Positions 8,818-18,477 are shown, counted from the stretch's first letter. The stretch is DNA of 64,000 nt from Methyloversatilis sp. (GCF_030698125.1 NZ_JAUYNV010000050.1:62001-126000), one strand, 5' to 3'. The notes: generated by a model from the letters alone, not told the origin. Translations and numbers: made by a program.

Positions 8818-10089
8818 TTGCAGCAGATCATTGATCGACGGCTGGCCGGCAAGAACAAGTCCATCGGCAACCGCGAACGCTTCCTGCGCCGCCACAAGGA
8901 GCAGATCCGCGAGGCGGTGCGCCGGGCCGTGGAAGGGCGCGGCATCCGCGACATCGCGCAGGGCGAGGACATCCACATCCCGCGGCGCGACATCAGCGAG
9001 CCGGTGTTCGGTCACGGCCAGGGCGGCAAGCGCGAAATGGTGCACCCGGGCAACAAGGACTTCGTGCGCGGTGACCGGATCGAGCGGCCCAAGGGCGGGC
9101 AGGGCGGTGGCGGCGGCCAGGCGAGCGATTCCGGCGGGGGTGAGGACGACTTCGTGTTCCACCTGTCGAAGGAAGAGTTCATGCAGGTCTTCTTCGACGA
9201 CCTCGCGCTGCCCAACCTGATCCGCACCACGCTGGCCGACACGCCGGAGTACAAGACGCACCGCGCCGGCTTTTCCAGCGACGGCACGCCGAACAACCTG
9301 CACGTCGTGCGCTCGATGCGCGGCGCCATCGGCCGGCGCATCGCGCTCGGCAGCGAATCGCGGCGCGAACTGCACCGGCTCGAAGACCTGCTGGCCGAAT
9401 TGCGCGCCCAGCCGGTCAGCGCCGAACGGCTGCACGAAATCGAGCAGCTCGAAACCGACATTGCGGCGTTGCGCGCACGCATCGACCGCATTCCCTACCT
9501 CGATCCGATAGACCTGCGCTATCGCAGCCGGGTGCGCACGCCGGTGCCGACGGCCAAGGCGGTCATGTTCTGCGTGATGGACGTGTCCGGCTCGATGGAC
9601 GAGGCGCGCAAGGATCTGGCCAAGCGCTTCTTCATCCTGCTCTATCTGTTCCTGACGCGGCACTACGAAAAGATCGACATCGTGTTCATCCGCCACCACA
9701 CGCAGGCGCAGGAGGTGGACGAGCACGACTTCTTCCACGCCACCGAAACCGGCGGCACCGTGGTGTCGAGTGCGCTGGTGCTGATGGAAGAAATCATCCG
9801 CGCGCGCTACCCGCGCAACGAGTGGAATGTTTACGGGGCGCAGGCCAGCGACGGCGACAACTGGCACGACGACAGCCCGCGCTGCCGCCAGCTGCTCGAA
9901 CACGGCATCCTGCCGCTGTGCCGTTACTTCGCCTACATCCAGGTGGTCGATCAGGAACAGAACCTGTGGCATGAGTACGCCTCGCTGGCGGAAGAATCCG
10001 ACACCTTCGCGATGCGCAAGGCGAGCGAAGTCGACCAGATCTATCCGGTGTTCCGCGACCTGTTCAGGAAGGAAGGAGCGGCAAAATGA
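8818..10089 (+). CDS. YeaH/YhbH family protein (DUF444, VWA-like)
   Basis: A 423-residue protein starting at a TTG codon, spaced correctly after a CGGAGA ribosome-binding site; the N-terminus QQIIDRRLAGKNKSIGNRERFLRRH matches the start of E. coli YeaH. A glycine-rich linker (residues about 92-108) precedes a von Willebrand A-like half with the MIDAS motif DVSGSM at 255-260. It lies 65 bases after prkA and overlaps the SpoVR gene by four bases. The family acts with PrkA in stress and stationary-phase physiology; the biochemical role is not established. Confidence 0.88.
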   Translation: MQQIIDRRLAGKNKSIGNRERFLRRHKEQIREAVRRAVEGRGIRDIAQGEDIHIPRRDISEPVFGHGQGGKREMVHPGNKDFVRGDRIERPKGGQGGGGGQASDSGGGEDDFVFHLSKEEFMQVFFDDLALPNLIRTTLADTPEYKTHRAGFSSDGTPNNLHVVRSMRGAIGRRIALGSESRRELHRLEDLLAELRAQPVSAERLHEIEQLETDIAALRARIDRIPYLDPIDLRYRSRVRTPVPTAKAVMFCVMDVSGSMDEARKDLAKRFFILLYLFLTRHYEKIDIVFIRHHTQAQEVDEHDFFHATETGGTVVSSALVLMEEIIRARYPRNEWNVYGAQASDGDNWHDDSPRCRQLLEHGILPLCRYFAYIQVVDQEQNLWHEYASLAEESDTFAMRKASEVDQIYPVFRDLFRKEGAAK

Positions 10090-11699
10090 GCGACACCTTC
10101 AATCGCCGGCATGTCGGTCAGGCGGCCACGCCCGACGAATACGGCGGCCGCCGTCCGCGCCCGCCGCTGCGCGTGCCGCTGCCGCCGACCGACCGGCCGG
10201 CGCAGACGCTGCCCGCCCCGAGCGACTGGACCTTCGATCTGATCGATCAGTATCACACGGTGATCCGCGCAACGGCGCAGCGCTTCAGCCTCGACACCTA
10301 CCCGAACCAGCTGGAAATCATCACCGCCGAACAGATGATGGACGCCTACGCGTCGGTCGGCATGCCGGTCAATTACCGGCACTGGAGCTACGGCAAGGAA
10401 TTCATCAGCACCGAAAAGAACTACCGGCGCGGCCAGATGGGTCTGGCGTACGAAATCGTCATCAACAGCAATCCGTGCATCAGCTATCTGATGGAAGAGA
10501 ACACGATGGCCATGCAGGCCCTCGTGATCGCGCACGCGGCTTACGGGCACAACAGCTTCTTCAAGGGCAACTACCTGTTCCGCATGTGGACCGACGCGGG
10601 TTCGATCGTCGATTACCTCGTGTACGCGAAAAACTATGTCGCGGCCTGCGAAGAGCGCCATGGCGTCGATGCGGTCGAACTGCTGCTCGACAGCTGCCAT
10701 GCGCTGATGAATTACGGTGTCGATCGCTACCGCCGCCCGGGCAAGCTGAGTCTGACGCAAGAGCTGGAGCGCGCGAAGGACCGCGAGGCGTATGCGCAGC
10801 AGCAGGTGAATGAAATCTGGCGCACCTTGCCGCCGAAGTCGGGCAAGGACGCCGCGGAAAAGGAACAGGCGCGCTTTCCGGCCGATCCGCAGGAAAACCT
10901 GCTGTATTTCATCGAGAAGAACGCGCCGCTGCTCGAACCCTGGCAGCGCGAAATCGTGCGCATCGTGCGCAAGATCGCGCAGTACTTCTACCCGCAACGC
11001 CAGACCCAGGTGATGAACGAGGGTTGGGCGACGTTCTGGCACCACCACCTGCTGAACACGATGTACGACGACGGCTATCTCGAAGACGGCATCATGATCG
11101 AGTGGTTGAAGTCGCACACCAATGTGGTGTTCCAGCCGCCTGTGGATCACCCGGCCTACAGCGGCATGAACCCGTACGCGCTCGGGTTTGCGATGTACAG
11201 CGACATCAAGCGCATCTGCGAGACGCCGACCGACGAAGACCGTTACTGGTTTCCGGACATCGCCGGCCGTGACTGGCTGGAAACGCTCGATCACGCGATG
11301 CGCAATTTCAAGGACGAAAGCTTCATCGGCCAGTATCTGTCGCCGCGTGTCATGCGCAATTTCCGGCTGTTTTCCATCGTCGACGACGAGATCGATCCGA
11401 CGCTGGAAGTGTCGGCCATCCACGACGAAGCCGGTTACCGCAGCCTGCGCGAGGCCATGTCGCGCCAATACGATCTGGGCTCGCGCGAGCCGAACATCCA
11501 GGTGTGGTCGGTCAATCTGCGCGGTGACCGCTCGCTGATGCTGCGCCACACGCAGCACAACGAGCGCCCGCTGCACGACAACGCCTACGAGGTGCTCAAG
11601 CACGTCGCCCGGCTGTGGGGCTTTCCGGTGCATCTGGAAAGCGTCGGCAGTCTTGGCAATGTGTCGCGCCGCTGGACCGTGGACCCGAGTACGGCCTGA
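10086..11699 (+). CDS. ycgB: SpoVR family protein (YcgB-like)
   Basis: A 537-residue soluble protein with the conserved SpoVR core, including MNEGWATFWHHH near the middle and GMNPYALGFAMYSDIKRIC after it. The start codon overlaps the stop of the DUF444 gene (ATGA), which indicates translational coupling. The name comes from Bacillus spore cortex formation, but in non-sporulating proteobacteria the family occurs with PrkA and YeaH, as here. The function is unknown beyond this stress-operon association. Confidence 0.9.
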   Translation: MSDTFNRRHVGQAATPDEYGGRRPRPPLRVPLPPTDRPAQTLPAPSDWTFDLIDQYHTVIRATAQRFSLDTYPNQLEIITAEQMMDAYASVGMPVNYRHWSYGKEFISTEKNYRRGQMGLAYEIVINSNPCISYLMEENTMAMQALVIAHAAYGHNSFFKGNYLFRMWTDAGSIVDYLVYAKNYVAACEERHGVDAVELLLDSCHALMNYGVDRYRRPGKLSLTQELERAKDREAYAQQQVNEIWRTLPPKSGKDAAEKEQARFPADPQENLLYFIEKNAPLLEPWQREIVRIVRKIAQYFYPQRQTQVMNEGWATFWHHHLLNTMYDDGYLEDGIMIEWLKSHTNVVFQPPVDHPAYSGMNPYALGFAMYSDIKRICETPTDEDRYWFPDIAGRDWLETLDHAMRNFKDESFIGQYLSPRVMRNFRLFSIVDDEIDPTLEVSAIHDEAGYRSLREAMSRQYDLGSREPNIQVWSVNLRGDRSLMLRHTQHNERPLHDNAYEVLKHVARLWGFPVHLESVGSLGNVSRRWTVDPSTA

Positions 11700-11751
11700 T
11701 CCGGTCCTGACTTGACCTGCTCGCGGCTGCGCGATTCCGGTCGGCGCCGTT

Positions 11752-12144
11752 TCAGTTCGATCCGGACTCGCCGGCGCCCGCCCGGATCAGTGCCACCAGT
11801 TCGGGCAGCCGGCGTGCCGCGGCGATGCGCGCGTCCTCCTCGATCGCCCGGTAGAGCGCGAGCACCTGTTCGCCGGTAGGTGTGAGCCGGGCACCGCCGC
11901 CCGCCGCGCCGCCGCGTTGCTTGATGACCAGCGGTTCGACGAAATCCTTGTTCATCGCATCGACCAGCGACCAGATCCGCTGGTAGCTCATGCCCAGCTG
12001 GCGACCGGTTTCGGCCAGCGAGCCGGTTGCGGCGATGCCCTGCAGCACGTCCGCCTTGCCCGGGCCGATCGCGACGGCGTGCTTGATCTGCACGCGAAAC
12101 CGCGTGCTGTGTTCGGGTGTGTCGGGCGCAGCGTTCGTGTTCAT
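11752..12144 (-). CDS. ModE-like winged-helix molybdate regulator (DNA-binding domain only)
   Basis: A 130-residue protein with a LysR/ModE-type winged helix: GIAATGSLAETGRQLGMSYQRIWSLVDAMN, then the wing region with a Gly/Ala-rich turn before LTPTGEQVLALYRAIEE. It corresponds to the N-terminal domain of ModE and lacks the C-terminal MOP (molybdate-binding) domains, so it cannot sense molybdate the way E. coli ModE does. It is divergent from modABC and shares a short regulatory region with a palindrome, which supports a role in controlling that operon. Confidence 0.82.
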   Translation of the reverse strand: MNTNAAPDTPEHSTRFRVQIKHAVAIGPGKADVLQGIAATGSLAETGRQLGMSYQRIWSLVDAMNKDFVEPLVIKQRGGAAGGGARLTPTGEQVLALYRAIEEDARIAAARRLPELVALIRAGAGESGSN

Positions 12145-12228
12145 CGTTGATCGCGGTCCATCGCTGTCGATGGACGAACTTCAGTCAGAGTGATGCATGG
12201 AAGACCCTGCACGGCATACGGTACTCGT

Positions 12229-12234
12229 TATACT
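12229..12234 (+). promoter_or_regulatory. Candidate -10 element of the modABC promoter
   Basis: TATACT is a good -10 hexamer. The -35 region 16-17 bases upstream is weak. The predicted start of transcription, around 12241, falls at the edge of the palindrome described next, so a repressor bound there would block initiation. Confidence 0.4.
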
Positions 12235-12241
12235 CGGCGAA

Positions 12242-12265
12242 CGATATCCATAAGAATGTATATCG
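12242..12265. promoter_or_regulatory. Palindromic operator, candidate ModE site of modABC
   Basis: A 24-base palindrome with outer arms CGATAT and ATATCG and matching inner CAT/ATG triplets; nine of the twelve base pairs are symmetric. ModE operators in other proteobacteria have CG(A/T)TAT-type arms with a short spacer. It lies just downstream of the candidate -10 and upstream of the modA start codon, between modA and the divergent modE-like gene. The assignment to ModE is inference from sequence likeness and position. Confidence 0.6.
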
Positions 12266-12288
12266 AACCGTGCGGAGGCGCGTTGCCC

Positions 12289-13074
12289 GTGAAATCTGTT
12301 CGCCTGATCCACCGAATCCTGCTGTTGTGCGTCGTTGCCTGGTCTGTCGTGCCGCTTGCGCGCGCGGCCGGGTCGCCGACCGTGGCGGCCGCATCCGATC
12401 TGAAGTTTGCCATTGAGGAACTGGCGGCCCGCTTCGAGCGCGACACCGGCCACAAGCTGCGTCTGGTGTTCGGCTCGTCCGGCAATTTCTTCTCGCAGAT
12501 CCGGCAGGGCGCACCGTTTCATCTGTTCATGTCGGCCGACGAAGACTTCGTGTTCAAGCTCGCCGAGCTGGGGCTGACGCAGGACCGCGGCCGGCTGTAT
12601 GCCTACGGCCGGATCGGCCTGATGGTTCCGAGGGGCTCGCCGCTGAAGGCCGACGGCGAATTGAAGGATCTGGCGCTCGCGCTGCGCGACGGGCGATTGA
12701 AGAAGTTTGCCATCGCCAACCCGGAACACGCGCCGTACGGCGCGCGCGCAAAAGAAGCGCTGCAGCACGCCGGACTGTGGGCCGACATCGAACCGCGTCT
12801 GGTGCTGGGCGAGAATATTTCACAGGCGGCCCAGTTCGCCACCTCCGGCTCGGGTCAGGGCGGCATCATCGCGTTGTCGCTGGCCATGGCGCCCCAGGTG
12901 GGCGGCTTGGGCGAATTCGCGCTGATCCCCGAAAGCTGGCATCGCAGGCTGGCCCAGCGCATGGTGCTGCTGCGCGATGCGCCGCCGGCCGCGCGGGCCT
13001 TCTACGATTACGTCGCGACGCCGGCGGCACAGGACGTGATGCGTCGTTACGGTTTCGAAATGCCGAAGGAGTGA
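12289..13074 (+). CDS. modA: Molybdate ABC transporter periplasmic binding protein
   Basis: A 261-residue type II periplasmic binding protein. A signal peptide (residues 1-27, hydrophobic LLLCVVAWSVVPLARA, cleavage near ARA-AG) precedes the mature start SPTVAAASDLKFAIEELAARF. The segments GSSGNFFSQIRQGAPFHLFMSADE and ANPEHAPYGARAKEALQ fit ModA. The GTG at 12289 is chosen because a GCGGAGG ribosome-binding site lies about ten bases before it; an ATG at 12256 would place the start inside the operator palindrome. It heads the modABC operon. Confidence 0.88.
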   Translation: MKSVRLIHRILLLCVVAWSVVPLARAAGSPTVAAASDLKFAIEELAARFERDTGHKLRLVFGSSGNFFSQIRQGAPFHLFMSADEDFVFKLAELGLTQDRGRLYAYGRIGLMVPRGSPLKADGELKDLALALRDGRLKKFAIANPEHAPYGARAKEALQHAGLWADIEPRLVLGENISQAAQFATSGSGQGGIIALSLAMAPQVGGLGEFALIPESWHRRLAQRMVLLRDAPPAARAFYDYVATPAAQDVMRRYGFEMPKE

Positions 13075-13131
13075 CCCGGCGTGCGCCACTGCGGCTGACG
13101 CCGGTGTACTGATCCGGAAACGGGAGCTGAC

Positions 13132-13797
13132 ATGGACTGGCAGGCATTTTCGCTGTCGATCGAACTTGCTGTGGTGACGCTGCTGGTGCTGCTGCCCTTC
13201 GGCGTGCTGGCCGGGCGCTGGCTGGCGCGCACGCGCTTTTCCGGCAAGGCCTGGATCGAAGCATTCGTCGTGCTGCCGCTGGTGCTGCCGCCGACCGTGC
13301 TGGGCTACTACCTTCTGGTGTCGCTGGGTGCGGGCTCGCCGCTGGGCCGCTGGCTGCTCGACAGCTTCGATGTCAGGCTGACCTTCAATTTCGCCGGCCT
13401 GCTGATCGCCTCGCTGGTATTCAACATTCCATTCATCGTGCAGCCGGTGCAGCGCGCCTTCGAGGCGATACCCGAAAATCTCGCCGAAGCGGCGTCGGTC
13501 TGCGGGCTCACCGACTGGCAGACTTTCTGGCGTGTCGAACTGCCGCTGGCCTGGCCGGGCATCCTGTCGGCCATGGTGCTGACTTTTGTACACACGCTGG
13601 GCGAATTCGGCGTGGTGCTGATGATGGGCGGCAGCATTCCGGGCGAAACCCGGACAGTGGCCATCGCCATCTACGATCGCGTGCAGTCGTTCGACCTCGC
13701 CGGGGCCGATCGCATGGCACTGCTGCTGCTTGTGCTGTCGCTCGGCGCGGTCGCGGCATCGTTCTTCGCGTCGGCCAGACTGGTGGCCCGGCGATGA
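13132..13797 (+). CDS. modB: Molybdate ABC transporter permease
   Basis: A 221-residue inner-membrane permease with about five hydrophobic helices and the EAA loop, EAASVCGLTDWQTFWRVELP, which contacts the ATPase. The ATG at 13132 follows GGGAGC. It lies 57 bases after modA and overlaps modC by four bases, which fits the usual modABC order. The conserved HTLGEFGVVLMMGGSIPG near residue 155 is typical of ModB. Confidence 0.9.
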   Translation: MDWQAFSLSIELAVVTLLVLLPFGVLAGRWLARTRFSGKAWIEAFVVLPLVLPPTVLGYYLLVSLGAGSPLGRWLLDSFDVRLTFNFAGLLIASLVFNIPFIVQPVQRAFEAIPENLAEAASVCGLTDWQTFWRVELPLAWPGILSAMVLTFVHTLGEFGVVLMMGGSIPGETRTVAIAIYDRVQSFDLAGADRMALLLLVLSLGAVAASFFASARLVARR

Positions 13798-14951
13798 GCG
13801 ACCGGCGCGACGGACCGCGCGCCTTGCGCGTCGAGATCGATCAGCACGAACCGATGCCGCTGCGCGGCCGCTTCGAGTGTTCAGCCGGCGAACTGCTGGC
13901 GCTGGTCGGCCCGTCGGGTGCCGGCAAGACATCGATGCTGCGCGTGCTGGCCGGGCTGATGCGCCCGCAGAGCGGACGCGTCGAGGTCGGCGGGCAGGTG
14001 TGGTGCGACAGCGAACAGGGCATCTTCCTGCCGCCACAGCGTCGGCATGTCGGGCTGGTGTTCCAGAACTACGCGCTGATGCCGCATCTGAGCGCGGCCG
14101 ACAACGTCGCGCTGGCCATGCTGCACCTGCCGATGGCCGAGCGCGACGCGCAGGCCCGGCGCTGGCTCGACCATGTGCACCTGTCGAGCGAACAGCAACA
14201 GCGGCGGCCGGCTGCGCTGTCCGGTGGCCAGCAGCAGCGCGTGGCGGTGGCGCGTGCGCTGGCCCGCGAACCGAAGCTGCTGCTGCTCGACGAGCCCTTT
14301 TCGGCGGTCGACCAGATGAGTCGACAAGGGCTTTACCGCTTGCTTGCCCAGTTGCGCAGCGATCTCGACATCCCGATCCTGCTGGTGACCCATGACCTGA
14401 ACGAGGCGCGCCTGCTGGCTGACCGGCTGGTGGTGATGGATGCCGGCGCGGTGCTGCAGGAAGGGCCGCCCGAACACATTCATCGGGCGCCGCGCAATGC
14501 GCGTGTGGCCGATCTGGTGGGCATGCACAACCGGTTTCAGGGCGTCTGGATGGGGCCGTCAGGTCGCGACGGCTGGGGCCTGCTGAAGTGGGTGACGGCG
14601 GCCGGTGGCGCGAGCGAGGCCGGGGACATGCTGCTCGAAGTGCGCGACAAGGGAAAGATCAAGCCCGGCCAGCCGGTGAACTGGGTCGTGCCGGGTGACG
14701 GCATCCTGCTGGGTGCGGAAGGCAGCGGTCAGGCGCTGGAAGCGCGGGTCAGCGACGCCCGTCATCTGGGCGAAATCACGCTCGCATCGCTGACGCTGGA
14801 GCGCAACCCGCAGATCAGTCTGCGCATCACGCTGGCCGGGCCGCAGCGCCAGCGCATCGGCAACGGCGATCGGCTGGACGTGCGCCTGGATCCCGCGCTG
14901 GTGCACGTGATGCCGCTGCATCCGCGTCCGCCACTTGAGGTGGAGCAATAG
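13794..14951 (+). CDS. modC: Molybdate ABC transporter ATPase
   Basis: A 385-residue ABC ATPase. The Walker A motif is GPSGAGKT (near residue 39), the signature is LSGGQQQRVAVARAL and the Walker B is LLLLDEPFSAVD. The last 90 residues form a MOP/TOBE-like domain. The start codon overlaps the modB stop (ATGA). The N-terminus lacks part of the usual first strand motif and is preceded by a basic MSDRRDGPRALRVEIDQ stretch. It powers molybdate uptake with ModA and ModB. Confidence 0.9.
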   Translation: MSDRRDGPRALRVEIDQHEPMPLRGRFECSAGELLALVGPSGAGKTSMLRVLAGLMRPQSGRVEVGGQVWCDSEQGIFLPPQRRHVGLVFQNYALMPHLSAADNVALAMLHLPMAERDAQARRWLDHVHLSSEQQQRRPAALSGGQQQRVAVARALAREPKLLLLDEPFSAVDQMSRQGLYRLLAQLRSDLDIPILLVTHDLNEARLLADRLVVMDAGAVLQEGPPEHIHRAPRNARVADLVGMHNRFQGVWMGPSGRDGWGLLKWVTAAGGASEAGDMLLEVRDKGKIKPGQPVNWVVPGDGILLGAEGSGQALEARVSDARHLGEITLASLTLERNPQISLRITLAGPQRQRIGNGDRLDVRLDPALVHVMPLHPRPPLEVEQ

Positions 14952-14974
14952 CCGATTGCAGCCGGCCTCGCCGG

Positions 14975-15364
14975 TCAGGGGGTCGGCTCGGGCTTGCGCG
15001 GCAGCAGCATGCGCGCGATCGCGCTCGCAGCCAGCCCCATCAGCAGGAAGCCGAGGGCACCGATCAGCCACACCGCCCAGACGATGGCGCTCAGCCAGCC
15101 GGTCAGGTCGGGAATCTGCTGCAGCGACGCCTGTATCGTCGGTCCCCAGTCGAGCAGGGTTTGTCGCGCCGACTCCAGCCAGAGCTCAGGCAGCCAGGGC
15201 GCCAGCCACACGGGTGGCTGCAGGCTCACCACCCAGCCCGGCCAGGTCGCCAGTGCGTCGGCATTCCAGCCCGGCCACGTGAGCACGGCGTCGGCCGTCC
15301 AGGTCAACAAGGTCCAGAAGCCGAGCAGAAGCGCGGTGATGATCCAGATGATTGCGTAAGTCAT
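14975..15364 (-). CDS. Small hypothetical membrane protein
   Basis: A 129-residue Trp-rich protein with one hydrophobic helix at the N-terminus (residues 4-24) and another near residues 90-112, ending in a basic tail (RMLLPRKPEPTP). The middle is a Trp/Pro-rich amphipathic stretch. No family is recognised. It converges with modC, leaving 23 bases between the two stops. Confidence 0.55.
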   Translation of the reverse strand: MTYAIIWIITALLLGFWTLLTWTADAVLTWPGWNADALATWPGWVVSLQPPVWLAPWLPELWLESARQTLLDWGPTIQASLQQIPDLTGWLSAIVWAVWLIGALGFLLMGLAASAIARMLLPRKPEPTP

Positions 15365-15412
15365 GGGGTCCTCTGTGCTTCTATGGGCAGTTTCGTCAGA
15401 TGGTGTGGGTCA

Positions 15413-15494
15413 GTGGGAGCGGCGGCCTCGCCGCGATACGCACTCTGCAATGAGACCATCGCTGCGCCGATCGCGGCGAGGCCGCCGCTCCCAC
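15413..15494. repeat. Perfect 25-bp inverted repeat (REP-like element)
   Basis: Arms at 15413-15437 and 15470-15494 are exact reverse complements (GTGGGAGCGGCGGCCTCGCC and so on), separated by 32 bases. It fills the gap between the small membrane protein start and the mutS stop. The arms could form a stable stem. It has no T-run, so a Rho-independent terminator is unlikely. The composition resembles dispersed intergenic palindromes of GC-rich proteobacteria. Confidence 0.85.
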
Positions 15495-15510
15495 AAAACC
15501 GCCGCCGAGC

Positions 15511-18078
15511 TCAATCCTCCTGCACCAGCTTCTTCAGCGCATACAGCGCATCGAGGGCTTCGCGCGGGCTCAGGCTGTCCGGGTCGAGCGCGGCCAGCGC
15601 ATCGACTGCGGCGTGCGTGGGTGGTTCCGGCGGCGGGGCGGCAGGCGCGAACAGGTCGGCCTGCGGACCGGCGCTGATGCGGCTGGCTTCGAGCTGCTGC
15701 AGCGCGCGCCGCGCGTCGCGGATCACCGTGCCGGGCACACCGGCGAGTGCCGCGACTTCGATGCCGTAGGACTGCGACGCCGGGCCCTCTTCGATGGCGT
15801 GCAGGAATACGATGCGCCTGCCGTGCTCGACCGCGTCCAGGTGCATGTTGGCGCACATCGGGTGGGTCTGCGCCAGCTGCGTCAGTTCGAAATAGTGGGT
15901 GGCGAACAGCGTCCAGCTGCGGTTGCGCGTCAGCAGGTGGCGGGCGATGGATTGAGCCAGCGCCACGCCGTCGAAGGTCGAGGTGCCGCGACCGATTTCG
16001 TCCATCAGCACCAGGCTGCGCTCGGTCGCGCCGTGCAGGATGCCGGCGGCTTCGGTCATTTCGACCATGAAGGTCGAGCGGCCGGAAGCCAGATCGTCGG
16101 ACGCGCCGATGCGCGTGTGGATGGCGTCCAGCGGGCCGAGCCGCACCGACTGCGCCGGCACCGGGCAGCCGCAGTGCGCCATCAGCGCGATCAGTGCGAC
16201 CTGTCGCATATAGGTCGACTTGCCGCCCATGTTCGGGCCGGTGATCAGCAGCATGCGCCGCGCGTCATGCATGGCGGTGTCGTTGGCGATGAAGCTGTCG
16301 ACCTGCTGTTCGACCACCGGGTGGCGCCCGCGTACGATCGTGATTTCGGGTTCGTCGACGAACTGCGGCCGGCAATAGTCGTGGCGCTGCGCGGCGCGCG
16401 CGAAGGCGAGCAGGCCGTCGAGCTGCGCCAGCGCACGGGCGATGTCGCCGAGTGCCGGCAGATCCGGGGCGAGTGCGTCCAGCAGTTGTTCGTACAGGTG
16501 CTTTTCGCGCGAGGTGGCGCGTTCGGCGGCCGACAGTGCGCGGTCCTCGAAGGTTTTCAGCTCCGGCGTGATGTAGCGCTCGGCGTTCTTCAGCGTCTGC
16601 CGGCGGCGATAGTCGTCCGGAATGCGTTCGACGTGGGCGTTCGTCACCTCTATATAGAAGCCGTGCACGCGGTTGTATTCGACCTTCAGGTTGGCGATGC
16701 CGGTGCGGCTGCGCTCGCGCGCTTCCAGTGCCAGCAGGAATTCGCCGCAGTTGTCCTGCAGGCCGCGCAATTCGTCGAGTTCGGCGTCGAAGCCGGCGCG
16801 CATCACGCGGCCGTCGCGCAGCTGCGAAGCCGGTTCGTCCATGATGGCGCGGGCGAGCAGGGCGCAGGCGTCGAGCGGCTGCGCCAGTGTGGCGCGCGCG
16901 TCGTCGAGCAGGCCACCGTCCGGCGGCACGGCGGCGGCGATGCTGCCCAGCCGCGCCAGACTGTCGCGCAGGCTCGACAGATCGCGCGGCCGCGCGGTGC
17001 GCAGCGCGATGCGTGCGCCGATGCGCTCGATGTCGGCCAGCCCGCGCAGCGCGTCGTGCAGCGGGTCGGCGGTGGTGTCGGTACGCAGTGCATCGACCGC
17101 CTGGTGCCTCGTCTCGGCCTGCGCGCGTTCGCGCAGCGGGTGGTGCAGGCAGCGGCGCAGCCAGCGCGACCCCATCGACGTGGCGCAGGTGTCGAGCAGC
17201 GAAAGCAGCGTCGGCGACGCTTCGCCGCGCAGCGTTTCGGTCAGTTCGAGATTGCGCCGGGTGGCGGCGTCCATGCGCAGCCAGGCGGAGTCGTGTTCGA
17301 CGGCGAGTGTCGTCACGTGTGCCAGCGCGCGCTGCTGTGTCGCCTGCGCGTAGCTGAACAGCGCACCACAGGCGGCCAGCGCGATCGGCACCTCGACCAC
17401 GTCGAAGGCGGCCAGATCGCGACTGCCGAAGTGTTCGCACAGCAGGCGCGTGGCTTCGCCCGCGTCGAACTGCCAGGCGCTGCGCGACGTGACGGCCCAA
17501 CTGCCCTCCGGCGCCGTGACGCTGTCGGCCACCAGCAGTTCAGCCGGGCGCAGCCGGTCGAGCAGCGAAGGCAGCACATTGGCGGCGACTTCGGTCAGTT
17601 TCAGTTCGCCGCTGGCCAGATTCAGCCAGGCGACACCGGCGCGGCTGCGCTCGACATGCAGCGCCATCAGCAGCGAATCGGCGCGCTCGTCGAGCAGACT
17701 GGCGTCGGTCAGCGTGCCCGGCGTGACGATGCGCGCAATCGCGCGCTCGACCGGTCCCTTGGACGTCGCCGGGTCGCCGATCTGTTCGACGATGACCACC
17801 GACTCGCCCAGCTTCACCAGCCGCGCCAGATACTGCTCTACCGCGTGGAAGGGCACGCCCGCCATCGGGATCGGCTGGCCGGCCGACTGGCCGCGGTGCG
17901 TCTGCGTGATGTCGAGCAGCCGCGCGGCGCGGATCGCGTCCTCGAAGAACAGCTCGTAGAAATCCCCCATCCGGTAGAACACCAGCAGATCGGGGTGTTG
18001 CCGCTTGAAGCCGAGATACTGCTGCATCATCGGTGTATGCGACGGATCGATGCTGGGCACGCCGTTCGATGAATTCAT
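15511..18078 (-). CDS. mutS: DNA mismatch repair protein MutS
   Basis: An 855-residue protein of the expected MutS length. The mismatch-reading motif GDFYELF holds F40-Y41-E42 (the Phe-x-Glu wedge). The ATPase has Walker A GPNMGGKS and the later [19 protein letters not shown] and [10 protein letters not shown] blocks. The connector, lever and clamp domains lie between. It recognises mismatches and recruits MutL. Its start at 18078 is nine bases from the vapC stop on the same strand. Confidence 0.96.
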   Translation of the reverse strand: MNSSNGVPSIDPSHTPMMQQYLGFKRQHPDLLVFYRMGDFYELFFEDAIRAARLLDITQTHRGQSAGQPIPMAGVPFHAVEQYLARLVKLGESVVIVEQIGDPATSKGPVERAIARIVTPGTLTDASLLDERADSLLMALHVERSRAGVAWLNLASGELKLTEVAANVLPSLLDRLRPAELLVADSVTAPEGSWAVTSRSAWQFDAGEATRLLCEHFGSRDLAAFDVVEVPIALAACGALFSYAQATQQRALAHVTTLAVEHDSAWLRMDAATRRNLELTETLRGEASPTLLSLLDTCATSMGSRWLRRCLHHPLRERAQAETRHQAVDALRTDTTADPLHDALRGLADIERIGARIALRTARPRDLSSLRDSLARLGSIAAAVPPDGGLLDDARATLAQPLDACALLARAIMDEPASQLRDGRVMRAGFDAELDELRGLQDNCGEFLLALEARERSRTGIANLKVEYNRVHGFYIEVTNAHVERIPDDYRRRQTLKNAERYITPELKTFEDRALSAAERATSREKHLYEQLLDALAPDLPALGDIARALAQLDGLLAFARAAQRHDYCRPQFVDEPEITIVRGRHPVVEQQVDSFIANDTAMHDARRMLLITGPNMGGKSTYMRQVALIALMAHCGCPVPAQSVRLGPLDAIHTRIGASDDLASGRSTFMVEMTEAAGILHGATERSLVLMDEIGRGTSTFDGVALAQSIARHLLTRNRSWTLFATHYFELTQLAQTHPMCANMHLDAVEHGRRIVFLHAIEEGPASQSYGIEVAALAGVPGTVIRDARRALQQLEASRISAGPQADLFAPAAPPPEPPTHAAVDALAALDPDSLSPREALDALYALKKLVQED

Positions 18079-18087
18079 TTTTGACGT

Positions 18088-18477
18088 TCAGCCCGCTTTC
18101 GGAAAAAGCCGCACGCCCGGCAGTCCGTCGAAGTGCCGGTCACAGGTGATCAGGTCAGCCTTGTACTCGCGCGCAGTGGCGTACACGATGGCGTCGGCCG
18201 TGGCCAGCCGATGCGCGCGATGCAGGTCCGCTGCGAGCAGGGCGATGCGGGTGTCGAGTGCTGCGATGACGCATTTCTGCGTGTAGGCGATGACCTGGTC
18301 GGCCTTGTCATCGCCGACTTCGCGCACCAGCCACTTCGAAAGTTCGAGCTGCACGATCGTGGGCACGATGCAGTGCGGGCGCTCCGGCAGTTCCTTGCCG
18401 ATGATTTCGCCGAGGTCGCTGCCGGTGAGCCACTCGATCCACGCCGAGGTATCGACCACGCACGCGGCGGCCGGCAT
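18088..18477 (-). CDS. vapC: VapC-type PIN-domain ribonuclease toxin
   Basis: A 129-residue PIN domain: VVDTSAWIEWL gives the first catalytic Asp (D9), the TIVQLELSKWL block gives the conserved Glu, and LATADAIVYATAREYKADLITCDRHF gives the C-terminal acidic residues. The ATG at 18477 shares one base with the stop codon of vapB. VapC toxins are metal-dependent RNases, often acting on tRNA. It is an apparently complete type II pair with the AbrB-fold antitoxin upstream. Confidence 0.88.
   Translation of the reverse strand: MPAAACVVDTSAWIEWLTGSDLGEIIGKELPERPHCIVPTIVQLELSKWLVREVGDDKADQVIAYTQKCVIAALDTRIALLAADLHRAHRLATADAIVYATAREYKADLITCDRHFDGLPGVRLFPKAG

Noticed and set aside
15613-18072. Long open frame (819 codons) on the plus strand opposite mutS
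   Set aside because: Antisense frames stay open in GC-rich genes; the product is Arg/Gln/His-rich with no domain, and mutS is certain.
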